Shown: positions 29,585 through 40,148 of the stretch, in pieces | Position numbering within the stretch: position 1 is the first letter of the stretch | Layout of the letters: each line of letters opens with the position of its first letter | Assembly (NCBI RefSeq): GCF_900220975.1 | Contig: NZ_OBQD01000012.1 | Span: 150,897 to 214,896, forward strand | Length of the DNA: 64,000 bases | From: Rhizobium subbaraonis | Lineage (GTDB): Bacteria; Pseudomonadota; Alphaproteobacteria; Rhizobiales; Rhizobiaceae | Direction of reading: 5' to 3' | Made by a program: the position numbers and the translations under genes | Notes under the pieces: model-generated | The model's input: the letters and a program-made list of their open reading frames with translations, nothing else | Told to the model about the DNA's origin: nothing | Database searches by the model: none

Positions 29585-30865
29585 ATGAAGACGTCCTTCC
29601 TCCGCACGGCAGTGCTGGCGCTTTTGACGGCGACCTCCGCACTCGCCTTCCAGCCGGCGTTTGCCGCAACCGACGATGCCGCCGTCGTCAAGCACTATGT
29701 CGATGTCGCCCATGCCAAGTTCTCCGACGCGCTTGCGACGGCCAAGGCGCTTTCGACCGCCGTCGATGCGTTGATCGCAGACCCGAAAGACGAAACGCTG
29801 AAGGCAGCACGCGAGGCCTGGATCAAGGCACGCGTTCCCTACCAGCAGACGGAAGTCTACCGCTTTGGCAACGCCGTCGTCGACGAATGGGAAGGCAAGG
29901 TCAACGCCTGGCCGCTCGACGAAGGCCTGATCGACTATGTCGACGCCAACTACGGCACGGAAAGCGACGAAAACGCGCTGTTCGTTGCCAACGTGATCGC
30001 CAACCCGAAGATCAAGATCGACGGCAAGGACGTGGACGCCACCAACCTGACGCCCGAATTCCTGGCAGGAACGCTGCAGGAAGCAGGTGGCGTGGAGGCG
30101 AAAGTCGCCACCGGCTACCACGCCGTCGAATTCCTGCTCTGGGGCCAGGACCTGAACGGCAACGGGCCGGGCGCCGGCAACCGACCGGCAACCGACTTCG
30201 ATACGAAGAACTGCACAGGCGGCAATTGTGACCGCCGCGCCGCCTACCTGAAGTCGGCAACGGAGCTTCTTGTCGCCGACCTGCAGGAGATGGTCGACAA
30301 GTGGGCCCCGGAGGGCGAGGCCACCAAGGCCGTCAGCGCCGATCCGAAGAGCGGCGTCAGCGCCATCCTGACCGGCATGGGATCGCTCTCCTATGGCGAA
30401 CTCGCCGGCGAGCGGATGAAGCTCGGCCTGCTGCTGCACGATCCGGAGGAAGAGCACGATTGCTTCTCCGACAACACCCACAACTCTCACTACTATGACG
30501 CGCTCGGGATCCAGAGCGCCTATACCGGTGAGTACGTGCGTGCTGACGGCACGAAGATGACCGGTCCGTCGCTCTCCGAACTGGTTGCCGCGAAGGACCC
30601 GGCGCTCGACAAGGAAATGAAGGCGCAGCTCGACACGACGATTGCCGCGATGCAGGCGATGGTGAAGCGGGCCGAAACAGTCGAGGCCTACGACCAGATG
30701 ATCGGCGAGGGCAACGCGGAAGGCAACGCCGTCGTGCAGGCCGCCATCGACGGTCTCGTGAACCAGACGAAGACGATCGAGCGCGTGATCTCGGCGCTGG
30801 ACCTCGGCCAGATTGAGCTTGAAGGTTCCGACAGCCTGGACAATCCTAACGCCGTCTTCCAATAA
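29585..30865 (+). CDS. imelysin family iron-regulated periplasmic protein
   Basis: The 426-residue protein has a signal peptide (cleavage near AFAA-T, residue 28) and two imelysin-like helical repeats. The hallmark GxHxxE motif is intact in ATGYHAVEFLLWG near residues 177-189, and LLLHDPEEEHDCFSDNTHNSHY near 283 is also typical of IrpA-like proteins. These act in periplasmic iron acquisition; the mechanism is not settled. It heads a cluster with a di-heme oxidoreductase, a second imelysin and a DUF1513 protein. AGGAGA precedes the ATG. Confidence 0.9.
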   Translation: MKTSFLRTAVLALLTATSALAFQPAFAATDDAAVVKHYVDVAHAKFSDALATAKALSTAVDALIADPKDETLKAAREAWIKARVPYQQTEVYRFGNAVVDEWEGKVNAWPLDEGLIDYVDANYGTESDENALFVANVIANPKIKIDGKDVDATNLTPEFLAGTLQEAGGVEAKVATGYHAVEFLLWGQDLNGNGPGAGNRPATDFDTKNCTGGNCDRRAAYLKSATELLVADLQEMVDKWAPEGEATKAVSADPKSGVSAILTGMGSLSYGELAGERMKLGLLLHDPEEEHDCFSDNTHNSHYYDALGIQSAYTGEYVRADGTKMTGPSLSELVAAKDPALDKEMKAQLDTTIAAMQAMVKRAETVEAYDQMIGEGNAEGNAVVQAAIDGLVNQTKTIERVISALDLGQIELEGSDSLDNPNAVFQ

Positions 30866-30877
30866 GATGCAAAAGGC

Positions 30878-30902
30878 GGGCCGCATCCCATAGGTGCGGC
30901 CC
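30878..30902 (+). terminator. intergenic hairpin, possible attenuator or RNA stabiliser
   Basis: Perfect 8-bp arms GGGCCGCA and TGCGGCCC with a 9-base loop lie 12 bp after the imelysin stop and 9 bp before the next start, without a U-run. It probably protects or partly terminates the transcript, giving more of the first gene product. Confidence 0.5.
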
Positions 30903-30911
30903 GATCCCAAA

Positions 30912-32453
30912 ATGAGCGCCGCACCCTTCAACCGCCCGCATGCCGTCCTCGGCGCGCTGCTGCTGTCGCTCGCAGCCGGTGCAGCCGTCGGCTTCGACGA
31001 GTTGCCGGGATCGGGAGGGCGCGCCGACCTGTCCGAAGCCGACAAGGCGCGGGTGGCGACAATCACCCGACCGACGCGGAATTTCTCGAAAGCCGAACGC
31101 TACGAGGCTATGTCGGGCGGCGCGGCGACGTCGACCGCGGCCATCAACGCCGACAGCTTCTCGCATTTTTCCGAAAATCTCACCTTTCAGCAGGAAGAGG
31201 GCTTCAAGCTCGGAAACGCGCTGTTTCGGAAGGTCTGGGTGTCCTCCCCCTCCTCCACGCATGCGTCCGACGGCCTCGGCCCTCTGTTCAATTCGCGCGC
31301 CTGCCAGAACTGCCACCTCAAGGACGGGCGCGGGCGCCCGCCAGAGCCCGGCGCGACAACGAGCACGACGTTCTTCCGGCTGGCCCGGCCGCCCGCTGAC
31401 GATGCCGAACGCGCGCAGCTCGATGCGTTGAAGGTTCTGAACTTCCCTGACCCGGTCTACGGCGGCCAGCTTCAGGACTTTGCCGTTCCGGGGCTTGCCG
31501 CCGAAGGGCGGATGCAAGTGGAATACACCGAAGAGACCGTAACGCTGAAGGGCGGAGAAAAGGTATCGCTGCGCCGGCCGCATTACTCCGTGACCGATCT
31601 CGGCTACGGCGCGATGGATCCCACCACGACTCTGTCGCCGCGCATGACGCCGCCGATGATCGGGCTTGGGCTGATCGAGGCGATCCACGAGGCCGACATC
31701 ATGGCGCTCGCCGATCCCGACGACGGTGACGGCGACGGCATCAGCGGCAAGGCGGCGCTGGTGCGCGACAAGGAAAGCGGAAGGCTGGTGCTCGGCCGCT
31801 TCGGCTGGAAAGCGCAGAACGCCAGCGTGCGCAAGCAGAGCGCCGAAGCTTTCGCCGGCGACATCGGCATTTCCAACCCGCTGGCACCCGCCGCCCAGGG
31901 CGACTGCACACCGGCACAGACGGCCTGCCTCGCCATGCCGGACGGCGTGCAGAAGCGGTTGGGCGACACCGAGGCGCCCGACCCGGTGCTGGACCTCGTC
32001 ACCTTCTACTCCGAGAACCTGGCCGTTCCCGCCCGCCGCAAGGCGAGCTTCGCGCCGACGCTTGCGGGCAAGAAGGCGTTCTACGACATTGGCTGCATTG
32101 CCTGCCACACGCCGAAATTTGTCACCCGTCGCGATGCCCGCGACACGGCGCAGGCGTTCCAGCTGATCTGGCCTTATTCCGATTTTCTCCTGCACGACAT
32201 GGGCGATGGGCTCGCCGACGGCCAAACGGTCGGATTGGCGAACGGCCGGGAGTGGCGCACGCCGCCGCTATGGGGTATCGGCCTGACGAAGACCGTCAGC
32301 GGCCACACCTTCTTCCTGCACGACGGACGCGCCCGCAACCTGACGGAGGCGATCCTCTGGCACGGCGGCGAGGCGCAGGCCGCCCGCGAACGCTTCATCG
32401 ACCTCGAAAAGGCCGATCGTGACGCTCTGCTTACATTCCTGGAGTCTCTTTGA
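30912..32453 (+). CDS. di-heme oxidoreductase family protein (DUF1111, thiol-oxidoreductase-like)
   Basis: The 513-residue exported protein has a signal peptide and two c-type heme motifs, CQNCH (131-135) and CIACH (395-399), in the arrangement of DUF1111 proteins found next to imelysins. It likely transfers electrons in periplasmic iron uptake. The ATG at 30912 is preferred over an in-frame GTG at 30894, which lies inside the hairpin. Its TGA overlaps the next ATG (TGATG), so the two are coupled. Confidence 0.9.
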   Translation: MSAAPFNRPHAVLGALLLSLAAGAAVGFDELPGSGGRADLSEADKARVATITRPTRNFSKAERYEAMSGGAATSTAAINADSFSHFSENLTFQQEEGFKLGNALFRKVWVSSPSSTHASDGLGPLFNSRACQNCHLKDGRGRPPEPGATTSTTFFRLARPPADDAERAQLDALKVLNFPDPVYGGQLQDFAVPGLAAEGRMQVEYTEETVTLKGGEKVSLRRPHYSVTDLGYGAMDPTTTLSPRMTPPMIGLGLIEAIHEADIMALADPDDGDGDGISGKAALVRDKESGRLVLGRFGWKAQNASVRKQSAEAFAGDIGISNPLAPAAQGDCTPAQTACLAMPDGVQKRLGDTEAPDPVLDLVTFYSENLAVPARRKASFAPTLAGKKAFYDIGCIACHTPKFVTRRDARDTAQAFQLIWPYSDFLLHDMGDGLADGQTVGLANGREWRTPPLWGIGLTKTVSGHTFFLHDGRARNLTEAILWHGGEAQAARERFIDLEKADRDALLTFLESL

Positions 32454-33580
32454 TGCTGCCCCTTCGCGCCCCCCGCCTCCGTAGCGCCCTTCTCGGTCTT
32501 GCTGCCGCAGCCTTCTCGCTGCCAGCCTTGGCGCAGGACGCCAATCCGATCCCCCCGGCCGAGCTGACCGATGCGGCGATCCTGCCGGTGATGGAACGCG
32601 CGGTGGACGAGGTGATCCGCCCCGGCTATCGCGACCTCAGCACATCCGCAACGAGGCTTTCGCAGGCCGTTGCAGCCTACTGCGCGGCCCCCTCGCCCGA
32701 CACCCGGGCTGCGGCGCATGCTGCCTTCGACGATACGGTCGCGAAATGGTCGTTCATCGAGATCGTTCGCGATGGGCCGGTGCTGCAGCAGAACAGGTTC
32801 GAACGCATCCTCTTCTACCCCGACCGCAAGAGCACGGGGCTAAAGCAGGTGCAATCGCTCCTTGCAAAGGCGGACGAAAAGGACACCGACGCTGCCGCGC
32901 TTCCCGGAAAGAGCGTTGCGGTCCAAGGCCTGGGAGCGCTGGAATACGTCCTCTACGGCACGGGATCAGACGCGCTCGACACGGGCAAGGACAGCTTCCG
33001 CTGCCGTTTCGGTGCGGCGGTGGCCGAGAACATCGCCGCCACGGCAAACGCGCTCAGCGCCGAGTGGGAAAAGCCGGACGGCGTCCAGAAGGACTGGAAG
33101 CATCCCGGCCCCGACAACCCGGTCTTCCGCGACGGCAAGGAGGCGATCACAGCGCTGCTCGGCGTTCTCGTCCACGGAGCGGAGACCATTCGCGACCAGC
33201 GCATCGAATCCTTCTACAAAGGCGAGGACACGCCGCCGCGGCCGAAATCGGCCGTCTACTGGCGCTCCGGCAACACCTGGAAATCGATCGAAGGCAATCT
33301 GGACGGGCTGAATACGCTTTTTCGCAGGTCCGGAATGGAAGAGCTGCTGGATCCCGGCGAGGCCTCGATCGCAGGATCGGTCGAGTTCGTGATGAAATCT
33401 CTGGAGCGGACAGCGCCGAAGATCGACAGCGACATCGAAAAGGCTGTCACGGAACCGACCGAGCGCAAGAAGATCGACTTCCTGATCATCAATGCGCGCG
33501 ATCTCGTGCTCCGGCTCAGCAACGATTTCGGCGGCGCGATCGGGCTCGGCGCCGGCTTCTCCTTCTCGGACGGCGACTGA
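32453..33580 (+). CDS. imelysin family protein, second copy with degenerate motif
   Basis: The 375-residue protein has a signal peptide ending near LALPALAQD and a single imelysin domain. Where the first copy has GYHAVE, this one reads GLGALEYVLYG, so the histidine of GxHxxE is replaced by glycine while the glutamate stays. The pair of an intact and a degenerate imelysin around a DUF1111 gene is the usual cluster layout. Translation is coupled to the preceding gene. Confidence 0.87.
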   Translation: MLPLRAPRLRSALLGLAAAAFSLPALAQDANPIPPAELTDAAILPVMERAVDEVIRPGYRDLSTSATRLSQAVAAYCAAPSPDTRAAAHAAFDDTVAKWSFIEIVRDGPVLQQNRFERILFYPDRKSTGLKQVQSLLAKADEKDTDAAALPGKSVAVQGLGALEYVLYGTGSDALDTGKDSFRCRFGAAVAENIAATANALSAEWEKPDGVQKDWKHPGPDNPVFRDGKEAITALLGVLVHGAETIRDQRIESFYKGEDTPPRPKSAVYWRSGNTWKSIEGNLDGLNTLFRRSGMEELLDPGEASIAGSVEFVMKSLERTAPKIDSDIEKAVTEPTERKKIDFLIINARDLVLRLSNDFGGAIGLGAGFSFSDGD

Positions 33581-33665
33581 GCGAAAGGTTTTGACAACGG
33601 CGCCCCAAAGGCGCAGATGGCTTTCGTGCCGGACACTTGCGGCACGTGACAAAAGGACCAACCCG

Positions 33666-33719
33666 ATGAACCCCGACAGTCGAAGTCGAGTCGCAGAACT
33701 CTCGATCGTCAGGTCCTGA
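33666..33719 (+). CDS. possible 17-residue leader peptide before the CorA-type gene
   Basis: A short frame with AAAGGA at proper spacing encodes MNPDSRSRVAELSIVRS and stops 46 bp before the CorA start. Leader ORFs control several Mg2+ transporter genes in enterics, so this may be a leader; the evidence is only position and ribosome-binding site. It could equally be chance. Confidence 0.25.
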   Translation: MNPDSRSRVAELSIVRS

Positions 33720-33765
33720 TCCAAAGGGCTCCGGCGGTCGTCCGACTCGCCGCATGGAGCCTGCT

Positions 33766-34752
33766 ATGCTGTCCATCTTCCAAAATCGCGACAACCACCT
33801 CGTTCGCGTCGATACCTTCGGCGACGCAGAATTGCAGCCCGCCATCTGGTGCGATCTGCTGAGCCCCACAGGCGAGGAAACGCGCCTCGTGGAGCACAAT
33901 CTCGGCATCGAGATCCCCACACGGGACGAGATGCAGGAGATCGAACTGTCCGATCGCCTCTATCAGGAGGCGGGCGCGCAATTCATGACGATGACCGCCG
34001 TCGCCGCGCTCGACAGCGAGGTGCCCGCCAAGGTGCCGGTGACGTTCATCCTCAAGGGGCCGACGCTCGTGACCGTCCGGCATGCCAGCCCGCGGCCGTT
34101 CTCCACCTTCACCGCCCGCAGCCAGAAGCCGAACGGAGCGCCCTGCAGCTCCGGCGAGGCGGCAATGCTGGGTCTGATCGAAGCGATGATCGACCGGACC
34201 GCGGACGCGCTGGAGCATGCCGGCCTCGAAATCGACGGGATTTCGCGGGAGGTCTTTCGTAAGAAGAGCGCCAGCGCGACGAAGACGACACGCGATCTGC
34301 AGTCGCTGATCGACCGGATCGGGCTGAAGGGCGACCTTTTGACCGCCGTTCGCGAAAGCCTCGTCAGCATCGGCCGGCTGATCGCCTATCACACCGCGGT
34401 TGAAGATCGTGGCGGCCGGCGTGCGCCGAAGGAAACGCGGCAGCGCCTGAAGCTCATCCAGCGTGACGCCGCCTCGCTTGGCGAGCATGCGGAGTTCCTG
34501 TCCAACAAGATAAACTTCCTGCTGGACGCAACTCTGGGGCTGATCAACCTGGAGCAGAACCAAATCATCAAGATCTTCTCGGTCGCATCCGTGGTGTTTC
34601 TGCCGCCGACGCTGGTCGCCTCGATCTACGGCATGAACTTCCAGATGATGCCGGAATTGCAATGGGATCTGGGCTATCCGGGCGCGCTGGCACTGATGGT
34701 GCTTTCCAGCCTGCTGCCGTATCTCTATTTCAAGCATCGGGGATGGCTTTGA
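33766..34752 (+). CDS. CorA family divalent-cation transporter
   Basis: The 328-residue protein has a large cytoplasmic N-terminal domain with a helical stalk, then two C-terminal membrane helices. The channel signature YGMNF follows the first helix (near residue 290); the pore loop continues MMPELQW. CorA proteins form pentameric Mg2+ (also Co2+, Ni2+) channels. The ATG at 33766 is chosen because GGAG sits 6 bases upstream; an earlier ATG at 33754 is possible. It lies between the second imelysin and DUF1513 genes, an unusual place, 173 bp after the former and 25 bp before the latter. Confidence 0.88.
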   Translation: MLSIFQNRDNHLVRVDTFGDAELQPAIWCDLLSPTGEETRLVEHNLGIEIPTRDEMQEIELSDRLYQEAGAQFMTMTAVAALDSEVPAKVPVTFILKGPTLVTVRHASPRPFSTFTARSQKPNGAPCSSGEAAMLGLIEAMIDRTADALEHAGLEIDGISREVFRKKSASATKTTRDLQSLIDRIGLKGDLLTAVRESLVSIGRLIAYHTAVEDRGGRRAPKETRQRLKLIQRDAASLGEHAEFLSNKINFLLDATLGLINLEQNQIIKIFSVASVVFLPPTLVASIYGMNFQMMPELQWDLGYPGALALMVLSSLLPYLYFKHRGWL

Positions 34753-34777
34753 CCCGCGCCGAACGACAGAGGAAAGC

Positions 34778-35863
34778 ATGCGCACACCGCTTCTCGACCG
34801 CCGCAGCTTCATGAAGATGGCGGGCGCCGCCTGGACGGCGACGCTCGCCCCCTCGGCGCTATACGCGCTCGAGCGCAGCGACGCCGTGTTCGCCTCCGGC
34901 TTCATGGCGCGCGATGGCGGTTTCGGCGTTGCCACGCTCTCCGAGGACGGGACGATCATCGACACGGTGTCGCTTCCCGCGCGAAGCCACGGCATGGCCT
35001 ATAGCGCTGAGAGCGGCCATACCGCAGCCTTCGCAAGGCGCCCGGGCACCTTCGCCCTGATCTTCGATACGCGCCGGCAGGCGGAGCCGGTGACGATCCA
35101 TGCCGGCGAGGGACGGCATTTCTTCGGGCACGGCAGCTTTTCACCGGACGGACGCCTCCTCTATGCCAGCGAGAACGACTTCGACGGGAGCCGCGGCGTG
35201 ATCGGGCTTTACGACGCAACCGACCGCTACCGCCGCGTCGGCGAATTCGACACCCACGGCATAGGCACGCACGACATGACCGTCTCCGACGACGGGCGCA
35301 TGCTGGTCGTGGCCAATGGCGGCATCGAGACGCATCCGGATTTCGGCCGCACCAAGCTGAACCTCGACCATATGGAACCGTCGCTGGCATTGATCGATGC
35401 CGCCACCGGCATGCTGATCGAGCGCCATGCGATGCCTCCGGCGTTGCGCCAACTCTCGACCCGGCATGTCGATATCGACGGCAGGGGGCGCGTCTGGTTC
35501 GCCTGCCAGTACGAGGGGCCGCGCAACGATCTGCCGCCGCTCGCCGGGCACTTCGCCAAGGGCGAGGACATCACCTTCCTGGAACTTCCCGCAGAAACCA
35601 CGCATGGGCTCGCCAACTATGTCGGCGCGATCGCGGTCAACCGGAGCCAGGGGCTCGTCGGCCTGACATCGCCCAAGGGCGGCACGGCCGTGACGATCGA
35701 CGCAGCCACAGGCCGCGTCATCCGCGAGGACCGCATTGCCGATGCGGCCGGCATCGCGGCTTCCAGGCGCGGCTTTACCGTCTCCTCCTATGACGGTCGC
35801 TTTGACGACCAGAGGGCTGGTCTTTCCTGGGACCAGCACATCGTCCGCTTCGGAAAGCTTTGA
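34778..35863 (+). CDS. DUF1513 domain-containing protein (beta-propeller-like, Tat signal)
   Basis: The 361-residue protein begins DRRSFMKMAGAAW, a twin-arginine-like motif (single R-R-S-F-M-K) followed by a hydrophobic stretch, suggesting Tat export. The rest shows repeated blades with HGMAYS, GHGSFSPDGRLLYASEND and GTHDMTVSDDGRMLVVANGG, typical of DUF1513. The family regularly ends imelysin/DUF1111 clusters and is presumed to act in periplasmic iron metabolism. Confidence 0.87.
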   Translation: MRTPLLDRRSFMKMAGAAWTATLAPSALYALERSDAVFASGFMARDGGFGVATLSEDGTIIDTVSLPARSHGMAYSAESGHTAAFARRPGTFALIFDTRRQAEPVTIHAGEGRHFFGHGSFSPDGRLLYASENDFDGSRGVIGLYDATDRYRRVGEFDTHGIGTHDMTVSDDGRMLVVANGGIETHPDFGRTKLNLDHMEPSLALIDAATGMLIERHAMPPALRQLSTRHVDIDGRGRVWFACQYEGPRNDLPPLAGHFAKGEDITFLELPAETTHGLANYVGAIAVNRSQGLVGLTSPKGGTAVTIDAATGRVIREDRIADAAGIAASRRGFTVSSYDGRFDDQRAGLSWDQHIVRFGKL

Positions 35864-35941
35864 AGCTGTCGTGTCTTTGTCGTGTCTCGGGCGTGGCCGG
35901 CCGCTCCGCCGCGGAGACGACGCGTCTTGATCGGACGGGCT

Positions 35942-36490
35942 TCAGGCTGCCCCGGCGTCGCGGGCGATCAGGATGTGCAGATCGCGCCAGGCATAGGCGA
36001 CCTGTTCGTAGCGATGTCCGCCGAGCGTGATGGTGCCGGTTTCGACGGCAGACGCGCCGAGACGCTCGTAGAAGAGCCGGTTGGGATTGGTGGCGAGCAC
36101 CCACGCGCAGAGCGTCATTGCGCCACCCTCGACCATGTAACGGGCCACGCTGCGCACGAGTTCGACGCCGACGCCTCGGCCCTGGTAGGCCGGCAACACA
36201 TAGAGCGCGTAGATCTCGCCTACGGGGGTCGGCGTCGCATAACGGGCCGGACCATAGTTGACGAAGCCGACCAGATTGCCGGTTTTTCTCTCGATCGCCA
36301 CGAAATGGCCGACGCCCACCGCGTTCCGGCGGCCCATATGGCGAACGGCCTGCTCGGCCGGCGACATGCCCTGAAGGAAAGCATCGTCAAGCAAGCCCCG
36401 AAAGGTCGCCCTCCAGGTTTCCACCAGCACCCTACCGATCGCGAAGACGTCGGCGGTGCGTCCCGGCCTGATCTCGATCGCGTGATCCAT
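35942..36490 (-). CDS. GNAT family N-acetyltransferase
   Basis: The 182-residue protein has the GNAT core: WRATFRGLLDDAFL near residues 26-39, EIYALYVLPAYQGRGVGVELV (acetyl-CoA motif, near 92-112) and NPNRLFYERLGA. The start at 36490 (MDHAIEIRPG) fits the family; the frame is open much further upstream but overlaps the divergent tspO gene and is not conserved coding. The substrate is unknown. Confidence 0.85.
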   Translation of the reverse strand: MDHAIEIRPGRTADVFAIGRVLVETWRATFRGLLDDAFLQGMSPAEQAVRHMGRRNAVGVGHFVAIERKTGNLVGFVNYGPARYATPTPVGEIYALYVLPAYQGRGVGVELVRSVARYMVEGGAMTLCAWVLATNPNRLFYERLGASAVETGTITLGGHRYEQVAYAWRDLHILIARDAGAA

Positions 36491-36577
36491 GGAAAAGATG
36501 TAGGGCGGCTTGCGATCCGTGCAATGGCGCGCACCGGCAGACTGGACACGGGGGAGACCGCGCCCTAACTGAGCGCC

Positions 36578-37033
36578 ATGAACAGCAAAGCCTTGACCTA
36601 CCTCTCCTTTCTCGTGCTCGTCGTCGGCGGCGGCCTGCTCATCGGCCTCTTCAACCTGCCTGACGCCTGGTATCGATCCCTGGCAAAGCCCGCCTTCAAT
36701 CCACCGGACTGGGTCTTTGGGCCGGTCTGGACGCTGCTCTATGCGATGATTGCCGTCGCGGGTGCGCGTACCTTCATCGGTTTCCGTAAGACCTCGGCCA
36801 TGCGGATATGGTGGGCCGCGCTCGCCTTGAACTTCGCCTGGTCGCCACTGTTCTTCGGCCTCCGCGAGCCCGCGCTGGCGCTCATCGTCGTCATCGGGCT
36901 TGTGGTGAGCGTCCTGCTCTACATTCTGTCCAGCTGGAAGCAGGATCGGCCTTCGGCCCTTCTGTTCCTTCCCTATCTCGCCTGGACGTCGTTTGCAGCC
37001 GTCCTCAACGGCGCGATCGTGGCGCTCAATTGA
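36578..37033 (+). CDS. tspO: TspO/MBR family protein
   Basis: The 151-residue inner-membrane protein has five predicted helices and the family signature KPAFNPPDWVFGPVWTLLYAMI (residues 36-57), with the tryptophan-rich fourth-helix region ALNFAWSPLFFGL. TspO proteins bind porphyrins and modulate tetrapyrrole and stress metabolism. It diverges from the GNAT gene and stands alone. Confidence 0.93.
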   Translation: MNSKALTYLSFLVLVVGGGLLIGLFNLPDAWYRSLAKPAFNPPDWVFGPVWTLLYAMIAVAGARTFIGFRKTSAMRIWWAALALNFAWSPLFFGLREPALALIVVIGLVVSVLLYILSSWKQDRPSALLFLPYLAWTSFAAVLNGAIVALN

Positions 37034-37124
37034 CGTCTTGCAGCGCGCGGGCGCGCGTGCGAGGGTTTCGACCGAAAACGGGCGCGGACTTTTGCGACAA
37101 GCCCGCTGAAGCAAGACGAGCCTC

Positions 37125-37574
37125 ATGACAGACCTTCCGCCGGCGGATTTCCGCGAACGCATCACCAGAAGCTTCGGGCGTCAGCGCGCCATGGGGCTGA
37201 TCGGGGCGCAACTGACCCGCGTCGAGCACGGAACGGTGGAGATCGAACTGCCGTTCGACGAAAAGCTGACCCAGCAGCACGGTTTCCTGCATGCCGGCGT
37301 CATCTCCGCCGCCCTCGATTCCGCCTGCGGCTACGCCGCCTACACTGTGATCGACGCCGACGCCTCGATCCTGACGATCGAGTTCAAGGTCAACCTGATG
37401 TCTCCGGGGCGCGGCGACTGGTTCCTGTTTCGCGGCGAGGTGACGAAGCCCGGCTCGAATATCATCGTTGCCGACGGACGGGCCTATTCCATCACCGACG
37501 GACCGGCGAAGCTGATCGCCTCGATGACCGGCACCATGATGGTGGTGCGCGGACGCCAGGATGTCGCGGGATGA
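37125..37574 (+). CDS. PaaI family thioesterase (hotdog fold)
   Basis: The 149-residue protein has the hotdog-fold motif LTQQHGFLHAGVISAALDSACGYAA near residues 48-72, with the HGG/HAG-type catalytic loop, followed by a substrate-channel strand EFKVNLMSPG. It probably hydrolyses acyl-CoA; the substrate is unknown. The stop overlaps the next start by 4 bp (ATGA), so the two are translationally coupled. Confidence 0.88.
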   Translation: MTDLPPADFRERITRSFGRQRAMGLIGAQLTRVEHGTVEIELPFDEKLTQQHGFLHAGVISAALDSACGYAAYTVIDADASILTIEFKVNLMSPGRGDWFLFRGEVTKPGSNIIVADGRAYSITDGPAKLIASMTGTMMVVRGRQDVAG

Positions 37575-38209
37575 GCTACGAACTGAAACAAGTCGCAGAC
37601 AAGAGCCTGCTCTACGTGATGGCCGTCGATGCGGAATACGGCGAGCACCTCAGAAGCCGGATATCGCCGCTGATGACGGGCGTCGGCCCGGTCGAGGCCG
37701 CCGTGCAACTGACCTGCGCGCTTGCGCATCTGCAGGCGCGCGACAGCCTGCCGGACCTCGTCGTCTCGCTCGGTTCGGCGGGTTCGGCGACGCTGGAGCA
37801 GGCCGGGATCTATCAGGCGACGAGCGTGTCCTATCGCGACATGGACGCCTCCCCGCTCGGCTTTGCCAAGGGTGCGACGCCTTTTCTCGATCTGCCGATC
37901 GCCGTACCGCTGGCGCTGCGTGTGCCCGGCATCGCCGAAGCGCGGCTTTCGACGGGAGCAAACATCGTTTCTGGCGCTGCCTATCAGGCGATCGATGCCG
38001 ACATGGTGGATATGGAGACCTTTGCGATCCTGCGCGCCTGCAACGCCTTCGAGGTTCCGCTCATCGGCTTGCGGGGAATTTCCGACGGAAAAGCGGAACT
38101 GAAGCATGTCGGCGACTGGACGGAATACCTGCATGTCGTCGACGAAAAGCTGGCGGATGCGGTCGGGCGGCTGGAGCAGGCGATCGCCGACGGCACGATC
38201 GCGCTCTGA
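37571..38209 (+). CDS. 5'-methylthioadenosine/S-adenosylhomocysteine nucleosidase family protein
   Basis: The 212-residue protein belongs to the nucleoside phosphorylase superfamily: GVGPVEAAV near residues 38-46, VVSLGSAGS near 65, and the substrate-binding ADMVDMETFAILRACN near 142-157 with the Met-Glu pair. Members cleave MTA and SAH to adenine. Coupling to a thioesterase gene is unusual and unexplained. Confidence 0.82.
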   Translation: MSYELKQVADKSLLYVMAVDAEYGEHLRSRISPLMTGVGPVEAAVQLTCALAHLQARDSLPDLVVSLGSAGSATLEQAGIYQATSVSYRDMDASPLGFAKGATPFLDLPIAVPLALRVPGIAEARLSTGANIVSGAAYQAIDADMVDMETFAILRACNAFEVPLIGLRGISDGKAELKHVGDWTEYLHVVDEKLADAVGRLEQAIADGTIAL

Positions 38210-38268
38210 GCCCGGAATCTGCCGCGATCCCCGTTGCGCAGTGCGGCAAATTTCATTAAAGGCTCGCC

Positions 38269-39831
<1,563 letters not shown>

Positions 39832-40148
39832 TTTTTGCCCCTCCGAGCGTATCCGAAATTGCGCTATAATACGACATAAGACAATGAAAAAGCTGAAAAA
39901 ATCTCTCCGAGACTTTCAGCATCTATCGCCGGGTTAGCCTCCCGTTTGACGGTATGGCCGGCGGTATGGCGCGTCTTGTCTCAACCGAAAAACGCATATA
40001 CCGTCAGGGGCAAGAGAGCTTCTGACGGTATATTTTTTGGCCTAAGCAACTGTAAGTGCTAAATAAAATCCTGTCAGGTGGCGCAATTTTGGCCTGACGG
40101 TATAATTGGTTGCTCTCCTGCATTTTTTGACCGGTCTGGAGGGTGCAG
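39832..40148. repeat. island left end with CTGACGGTATA boxes
   Basis: This AT-richer, gene-free stretch between guaA and the integrase carries four copies of a TGACGGTAT-centred box: 39946-39956 (TTGACGGTATG), 39997-40007 (inverted), 40022-40032 and 40094-40104 (both exact CTGACGGTATA). The second and third form an inverted pair with a 14-bp loop. They are likely arm-type integrase sites and/or operators for an excisionase or AlpA-like protein. attL itself should lie in the guaA 3' end just left of here; its partner is outside the window. Confidence 0.6.

Noticed and set aside
36491..37165. N-terminal extension of the GNAT gene at 35942
   Set aside because: It would lie antisense to tspO and is absent from the GNAT family; the ATG at 36490 fits the fold.
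39832..40148. tRNA gene as the integration site of the island
   Set aside because: No tRNA-like cloverleaf is visible; the intact guaA 3' end adjoins the integrase instead.
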